From JALCRY01 sp050946575 (GTDB lineage: Bacteria > Bacillota > Clostridia > Peptostreptococcales > Anaerovoracaceae), in NCBI GenBank assembly GCA_050946575.1, contig JBMNVB010000002.1, positions 124,001 to 188,000 of the forward strand: DNA of 64,000 nt, read 5' to 3'. The notes under the pieces are model-generated. The model was not told the origin of the DNA, made no database searches, and saw nothing but the letters and a program-made list of their open reading frames with translations. Shown piece after piece: positions 59,125-64,000 of this stretch (position 1 is the stretch's first letter; each line of letters starts with the position of its first letter). The position numbers and the translations under genes were made by a program.

Positions 59125-61659
59125 TCAGCCCTTATTATGCTGTTTTCTCGCGAGCGCTATCCCGATGACTGCGGCCGCCGCGGCCATCAATGCAATGAAC
59201 GGTGCCGCGCTGAAGCTGTCGCCGGTCGTGATCGACCCTGAGGCATCATCGCCGGCCGAGCCCGAAGCATATAAGGAATCAAGTTTGTTATAAATAGTCC
59301 ACTCCGTACCGCTGTGGCTTATCTCCGGTGTATCGAACAGATACGTTATATCGTTTCCGTCCTTGTCCAGCACATAAGTTTCCTTGACACTGTATGTATA
59401 CTCGTTTCCGGAGTCGTCATATTTCGGCAGATTCGATATCGTTCCGGTGTAGACCGGTGATTCCTGGAACGTGATGTCGGAACTCGTTTCGGAATGTATG
59501 CTTCCCGTGAGCTCGAAACTCGCGACAGGATCGCTGTCTACGCCGTTATATACATCAATGCCGACCGTACCGATATGTTCCGGATCCACACTGCCGGCCC
59601 ATATTTTCGTGACAGTGATCTCGTCCTTTTCATTATTGGTATTTGTCGTAGTCCAGACATTGTCGACAAGCGTCGGATCAGACGCGGTGTAATTCGAAGA
59701 TACATCATTGCCCGAGGAATCCGTCACGGCCGTTTCCACCACACGGTAGTCCAGGTCGCTGTCCAGGTCATAGAAATGCCCGATCCACGCCTCCGTCTCG
59801 ACAGTGTCGATAGCGCCGTCAAGTTCCGCGGTGCTGCCTTCGTCAGTCCAGGTCTCGCCGCCGTCCGTGCTTTCCTGCAGCTTGAATGTGACTGTGATCC
59901 CGTCGTGCGGTCCGACCCAGCTCTTTGCGAACGCTACGCTGGTCTCGCCCGCACTGTTGTTCGTGACGATATACGTATCATCCTCTACACTGTATTCCGG
60001 ATTGTAATCATCTATCGACTCCACGCTGTCTTCCAGTACAGAAGTCTCTTCGATCATGTATTCGATCTCGGTGGTCCCGTCATAAAGAGGCAGATCCGAA
60101 AATGTCCCTGTCCACGGATCAGTTTCCGTACCGTCAAGCGTCGCGGTCACATTGCTGCCGCTGTCGTCGGTGACGTTCGTCCATGTCGTACCGCCGTCCG
60201 TGCTCTGGAGCAGCGCGATCGTTACTGTCGTGCCCGAGGTCGGATCACCGTCCGGCCATCTCTTTTCATAAGCGATATCCGTGGTTTTTTCCTCGTTGAC
60301 GAGTGTTACCGTATTATCAGACGTTGTGGATGAACTGTCATAATAGCTCGTCAGATCATTGCCCGAAGCATCTTCGACCGCAGTTTCCTGCACATCGTAT
60401 GTTATCTCATCGCCCGAAGACGTTGACACCGGAAGATCGGTGAACGAGCCGGCCCACGCAGTGGATTCCGTGTCGTCCGTTACTCCGTCCATTTCCGCGG
60501 TAACGTTCACTCCGGAGTCATCAGTTACGTTTGACCATGTTTCTCCGTCGTCCGTGCTCATCATAAGTGCGACTGTCACTATCCTCGTTCCCGCCGTCGG
60601 ATTCCCGTCGGGCCACGATTTGGTATAGTTTATCTCTGTCGTCTGATTGACATAATTAACTAAAGTCTGATTGTAATTTCCCGATGAACTGTCACTGCCG
60701 AAAGTAATAGTGATCGTTTTGTCCGCGGCCGTTTCGAATGTCACGCCGTCTCCGTCAGTTGTGCTGATCTCCTCGTGAAGGATATATGTCTGGTCACCCG
60801 CTGTATCCGAAGTTAAGGAGAACGACGCGGAAGTGTACCCGCTGCTTATTGTCTGAGTGTCGACAAGATTGCTTTCGCTCACGCTGTCCTTATACAGATA
60901 CAGTGTCACGTCGGGAGTCGTTCCGCTGTAGGCCGTGCCCGCCAGAGAGCCCGAAGTCGAAGAGTATAACCAGGATTTATTCACTGTGAACTCCGCCGAA
61001 TAAGTCGACGATGTCTGGAGATACCCTCTTGCGAAGTTCTGATAAATTCCATCCTGAGTATATGTATCTACGACGAAATTAGAAGGTGCAGAATTCGCTT
61101 CAGCCGTTTCTACTAGAGTTGTCGCCTGAGAATAAGGGAACGGAGTCCAGTTGGGGTTTGTTATATTCCATATCGCGGCCAGGGTATAACTGCGAAGCTC
61201 TGAATCCGTATATGACGTCACGTCGGTTCCGTTCTGCTCCGTCCACGCGGTGCCGTTATCTCCTCCCAGATTGGGATATCCGTAGTATAGTATATTTCGT
61301 ATCGTCTGCGCCTCGCTCTCAGTTACGCCGCTCGCGGCGTAACTCGCAAGTTCAGAATCACTAACACCACTATGTAGAGTGTAGCCAGTCTGCCCTGTAG
61401 CCAGCGGCCAATCGGCATCTCGATCAAGGCAATAAACAATAGGGTCACTGTCGGAATTTGCATTTGCCGTGAGTCTTGCTCTGAAAAAACCAGTGTTTGT
61501 GCCCTCATCTTCCATGTAAACCGTATACTCCCCGTCCGCATGCGACATCGGCGCGAACGTCCAGATCATGCCGATCGCCGCCAGCAGCGCCAAAAAGAGT
61601 ATTCCGAGTCTTATCCTCGCTTTACCAGATAAATTCTGCATCTTAGATTTTCCTCTCAT
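59125..61659 (-). CDS. Cna-B repeat surface protein with thioester-domain-like head
   Basis: An 844-residue surface protein. A signal sequence spans about 17-42 (ARIRLGILFLALLAAIGMIW through MSHADG). The head (about 45-210) resembles the TQXA thioester domain, with PIVYCLDRDADWP and RNILYYGYPN, but the position of the thioester Gln reads YTLAAIW, so the bond cannot form. About five Cna-B-like units follow; three carry S-x-D-x-G-x-x-W loops (STDDGETW, STDGGTTW, STDGGETW). The tail GSITTGDSFS, a hydrophobic span and KQHNKG resembles a sortase signal without LPXTG. ATG 61659 has AGGAG eight bases upstream. Probably an adhesin or pilus part. Confidence 0.85.
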   Translation of the reverse strand: MRGKSKMQNLSGKARIRLGILFLALLAAIGMIWTFAPMSHADGEYTVYMEDEGTNTGFFRARLTANANSDSDPIVYCLDRDADWPLATGQTGYTLHSGVSDSELASYAASGVTESEAQTIRNILYYGYPNLGGDNGTAWTEQNGTDVTSYTDSELRSYTLAAIWNITNPNWTPFPYSQATTLVETAEANSAPSNFVVDTYTQDGIYQNFARGYLQTSSTYSAEFTVNKSWLYSSTSGSLAGTAYSGTTPDVTLYLYKDSVSESNLVDTQTISSGYTSASFSLTSDTAGDQTYILHEEISTTDGDGVTFETAADKTITITFGSDSSSGNYNQTLVNYVNQTTEINYTKSWPDGNPTAGTRIVTVALMMSTDDGETWSNVTDDSGVNVTAEMDGVTDDTESTAWAGSFTDLPVSTSSGDEITYDVQETAVEDASGNDLTSYYDSSSTTSDNTVTLVNEEKTTDIAYEKRWPDGDPTSGTTVTIALLQSTDGGTTWTNVTDDSGSNVTATLDGTETDPWTGTFSDLPLYDGTTEIEYMIEETSVLEDSVESIDDYNPEYSVEDDTYIVTNNSAGETSVAFAKSWVGPHDGITVTFKLQESTDGGETWTDEGSTAELDGAIDTVETEAWIGHFYDLDSDLDYRVVETAVTDSSGNDVSSNYTASDPTLVDNVWTTTNTNNEKDEITVTKIWAGSVDPEHIGTVGIDVYNGVDSDPVASFELTGSIHSETSSDITFQESPVYTGTISNLPKYDDSGNEYTYSVKETYVLDKDGNDITYLFDTPEISHSGTEWTIYNKLDSLYASGSAGDDASGSITTGDSFSAAPFIALMAAAAAVIGIALARKQHNKG

Positions 61660-61839
61660 CAAAGGCTCCTCTCCACAAATCACCGAGGAGCACTTTCCTT
61701 AATAATATATAAGTACCCTTTTATTTTTTTATTAAATGATTAATTATTATACCCAACTGAAAAAAGGAAATCAACAGCGATAAAAGCGGATCCGATCCGT
61801 CCCTGACTGTATAAATCCATGCATACAGGACGCCGCATG

Positions 61840-61869
61840 AAAACCGCGCGCTGAGTGCGCGCGGTTTTA
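61840..61869. terminator. Terminator downstream of the SpaA-type surface protein
   Basis: AAAACCGCGC and GCGCGGTTTT form a long GC stem around a short loop. It lies in the 232-base gap between the two surface protein genes, whose remaining AT-rich part 61684-61790 presumably carries the promoter of the smaller gene. Confidence 0.85.
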
Positions 61870-61891
61870 TCAATACACTATCGGCACTGTA

Positions 61892-64000
61892 TTACCTGCT
61901 GTATTTCGCCTTTCTCCTGCGGCTGAATATCACCCAGGCGGCCGCCGCAGCGGCAGCGATAAGAGCGATATACACGGACGTCATACCCATGTCACCTGTC
62001 AAAGGAGATCCGGTTTCTGATGACGGAGTAGATATCGCTGACTCGCTGTCAGGATTCTCACTGTCCGGAGTCTCCGGGGTCTCGTCCTGCGGGTTCTCCG
62101 ACGGCGTCACGGGGATCGATTCGTCTTCCATCGTGACTTCAGCTTCCTGAGCGACAGACTCGACTCCGTCCGTGATCACATGGATCATGCCCTCGTCATC
62201 GACCCTGAATGTGATCGGATCCGCCGTATCGTACCCTTCCGGTGCCGCTCTTTCGACAAGCGTGTATGTACCGGCCGGAAGAGATATCGCGTGGTCATTT
62301 CCGTCTGTCGTCCAGCTTTCTATCGACTCACCGTCTTCGCTGCTTCCGGAAACGAGTTCGAGTTCGGCGCCCGTGAGCGCATCGCCGGAATCCGCATCCA
62401 CTTTCCTGAAAGTGACACTATGCTTTATCTGCGTGTCTTTCATGGTAATGACGGCTTCCGAGGCTTCCGTCTTTGTTCCGTCGTCGGAGAGCAGATACAT
62501 CTTCCCGCTCGTTCCTATAATAAACCTGATAGGATCCGCCTTCTCATATCCCTGCGGAGCGGAAGTCTCGGTCAGTGTGTACGTTCCGGCATCCAGCACT
62601 TTCATATGCGAGTTCCCGTCTGTAGTCCAGCTCTCGATCACTTCGCTGCCTGATGTGCCTGCCTTCGTAAGCGTAAGCCCGGCTCCGGTCACATAAGCAC
62701 CTGTGTCTGAATCCACCTTCCTGAATTCGACTTCCGGTTTCTTCACGTCCACAAGCGTCAGAGCAGCGGTATCCTGCTTCTCATAGACATATCCCTTGCC
62801 GCTCACATACTTTCTGATATAGATATTGTAATTAGCGTCTATCGTAAATATTATTTTCGCTGCCTTTTCGTATCCGTCGGGGACGTTCGTCTCTTCCAGC
62901 TTGTAGACCTCATTCGGCGAAAATTTCGCTGTATTTATATAATGAGTCTTTCCGTCAGTTGTCCACTCCATTCCTTCCATATCGATATAACGCGTACCGG
63001 AGTCATTCATTTTACTGATCTTAAGGGTCGCGCCCTTTACGGGATCTCCGTTATTATCGATTTTTTCGACCGCGAGCTTCGGAGCATTGCTGACAGTTAC
63101 CTTCTGCTGCTTTTTCACGAAACGTGCGCCGATCATGTTCTGATATTCATCTCCGAAGATAGAATCCGTAGTAGTGAAAAACTCCGCCGTGGTATCATTG
63201 TCGGTATAATATTTCCCGCAAAGTTCGCTGTACGCGGATTTCATGTCGTCGGTCCATTCATCGGTGGCATCGTCGGGTTTATTGCTCACCCCGGCTGTGT
63301 TCTCGGAATAGCGGACGCTGTCCGTCTGATACCAGATCGCCCACTGCGTCACGGCATAAAACTGGCGGTCCGTGAGATTGTATTTTGCCTTGAGCCCGCT
63401 GCCGTCGTTCGGAAAACCGCTGTAAAGGATACCGAGGATATTCTTGTAGGCAGTCTCACTGTCTTCGCGGAGACTGTCACTGTACTCGCTGAAAAGTTCA
63501 GGCGTACTGTTCTGAGAATAGTATTTCGCCTTATTATATCTGTCGACCCCGGCCTTCTTCTTGTTAAAGCAGTATACATATTCAATGCCGCCATCGTCAG
63601 GGTTGAGGACCTTCATCATGTTCGCGCTGTAATCGCTCTCCCATTCGACGATATTGCCGTTGATATCAGTATACTGCCCCTGCTGTCCGTCTTTAGTGTA
63701 GACATATTCATCACCCTTCGCAGGATAATTGAACGCGAGCGAGAGGCTCTGGATATAGTATTTCTTCGTCGTCTCGCCGTTCTTCACCTGGCCGTTATCC
63801 TCCACCGTGAAATTGGCGTCGTCGGCAAGATCGTACTGCCCCGTGACCTTTGTCTGCTTCAGCACATAGTCACCCGGTTCGAGCTGTACGGTCGTCGCAG
63901 TCGTGTCGGACGTGAATGTAATGACAGGCTTGCTTTCTCCCTCTTTATATATCTCAAAACCGCAGCCGGCTTTCTGATTTCCGTTCTCGTCGACATTCCT
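61892..64000 (-). CDS. SpaA/Cna-B surface protein with intact thioester domain, 5' end beyond the window
   Basis: The frame is open to base 64000, so the N terminus and signal are missing; 702 residues are seen. A SpaA-like unit at the edge (GCGFEIYKEGESK) is followed by a TQXA thioester domain with YVYCFNKKK, ILYSGFPNDGSG and YAVTQWAIWYQTD, holding both Cys and Gln. Then come three SpaA domains with the repeated SWTTDGNxH and TYTLxExxAPxGY blocks, a Pro/Glu/Ser-rich stalk, and a sorting tail GSPLTGD, hydrophobic span, SRRRKAK. A covalent host-binding adhesin or pilus tip is inferred. A GTG at 63865 is not the true start. Confidence 0.85.
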   Translation of the reverse strand, partial: RNVDENGNQKAGCGFEIYKEGESKPVITFTSDTTATTVQLEPGDYVLKQTKVTGQYDLADDANFTVEDNGQVKNGETTKKYYIQSLSLAFNYPAKGDEYVYTKDGQQGQYTDINGNIVEWESDYSANMMKVLNPDDGGIEYVYCFNKKKAGVDRYNKAKYYSQNSTPELFSEYSDSLREDSETAYKNILGILYSGFPNDGSGLKAKYNLTDRQFYAVTQWAIWYQTDSVRYSENTAGVSNKPDDATDEWTDDMKSAYSELCGKYYTDNDTTAEFFTTTDSIFGDEYQNMIGARFVKKQQKVTVSNAPKLAVEKIDNNGDPVKGATLKISKMNDSGTRYIDMEGMEWTTDGKTHYINTAKFSPNEVYKLEETNVPDGYEKAAKIIFTIDANYNIYIRKYVSGKGYVYEKQDTAALTLVDVKKPEVEFRKVDSDTGAYVTGAGLTLTKAGTSGSEVIESWTTDGNSHMKVLDAGTYTLTETSAPQGYEKADPIRFIIGTSGKMYLLSDDGTKTEASEAVITMKDTQIKHSVTFRKVDADSGDALTGAELELVSGSSEDGESIESWTTDGNDHAISLPAGTYTLVERAAPEGYDTADPITFRVDDEGMIHVITDGVESVAQEAEVTMEDESIPVTPSENPQDETPETPDSENPDSESAISTPSSETGSPLTGDMGMTSVYIALIAAAAAAAWVIFSRRRKAKYSR

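Noticed and set aside
1..64000. CRISPR array, rRNA operon or insertion sequence
   Set aside because: No regularly spaced direct repeats, no rRNA sequence and no transposase frame were seen on either strand.

Overview
The window reads as the chromosome of a low-to-medium GC Gram-positive anaerobe of the class Clostridia. Pointers are strong Shine-Dalgarno sites on nearly all genes, a HrcA/CIRCE heat-shock operon, Bacillus-type LexA boxes, a SpoIIM-family gene, an Asp23-nusB-xseAB-ispA-dxs-tlyA cluster, IreB, and Cna-B surface proteins with cell-wall-anchor tails. A gut or oral lineage near Eubacteriales family XIII is plausible, but one window cannot fix the genus. Almost everything is core genome. 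I see no prophage, insertion sequence, rRNA or CRISPR array.

Layout. Bases 1-7860 (mostly + strand): the end of a B12-binding-type radical SAM protein and its DUF2344 partner, comEA, a DUF896 gene, a cysteine desulfurase/IscU-like pair, alaS, ireB, ruvX and a small membrane protein. Bases 7867-11380: a LysR regulator divergent from a DUF2000 gene, a formate/nitrite-type channel, two non-coding stretches with related repeats and a possible structured RNA, and a YneA-like LysM gene under three LexA boxes. Bases 11383-33456 (minus strand): from right to left, hrcA-grpE-dnaK-dnaJ; asp23-nusB-tsaD paralogue-xseA-xseB-ispA-dxs-tlyA; aminotransferase-mutS-mutL-miaA-tyrosine recombinase-spoIIM-PF06838 PLP enzyme; and a TVP38 membrane protein. 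Bases 33622-42354: yczE-like gene and LysR regulator, glpK-hemW-lepA, rpsT, a GH10-like secreted protein and deoD. Bases 42355-52457: a complete de novo UMP operon except carbamoyl-phosphate synthase (pyrC-K-D-F-E-B-I plus a DMT transporter), behind pyruvate carboxylase. Bases 52655-59002: tRNA-Pro, a NUDIX hydrolase, a four-gene cluster with a 33-residue membrane peptide, a HgdB/BadF-like fusion and feoAB. Bases 59125-64000: two Cna-B/SpaA surface proteins, the second running off the right edge.

How the parts work together. The left block couples Fe-S cluster assembly, DNA uptake and tRNA charging. The centre holds chaperone control, mismatch repair, exonuclease VII, isoprenoid precursor synthesis and tRNA modification. 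The pyr operon makes UMP, and pyruvate carboxylase next to it supplies oxaloacetate and hence aspartate. Feo imports ferrous iron that the Fe-S enzymes here need (HemW, PyrK, radical SAM protein, BadF-like activator).

The most unusual signals are: four genes whose promoters sit so close to the ATG that the mRNAs look leaderless; a strong sigma-A promoter wrapped in LexA boxes before a YneA-like gene with no lexA in view; a nested stem-loop region plus paired palindromic repeats around the formate-channel gene; Asp-box-like loops inside Cna-B repeats of a surface protein that has lost its thioester glutamine; a compact HgdB/BadF-like fusion; and a short motif, TCAATGC/GCATTGA, that looks about five times commoner than chance.
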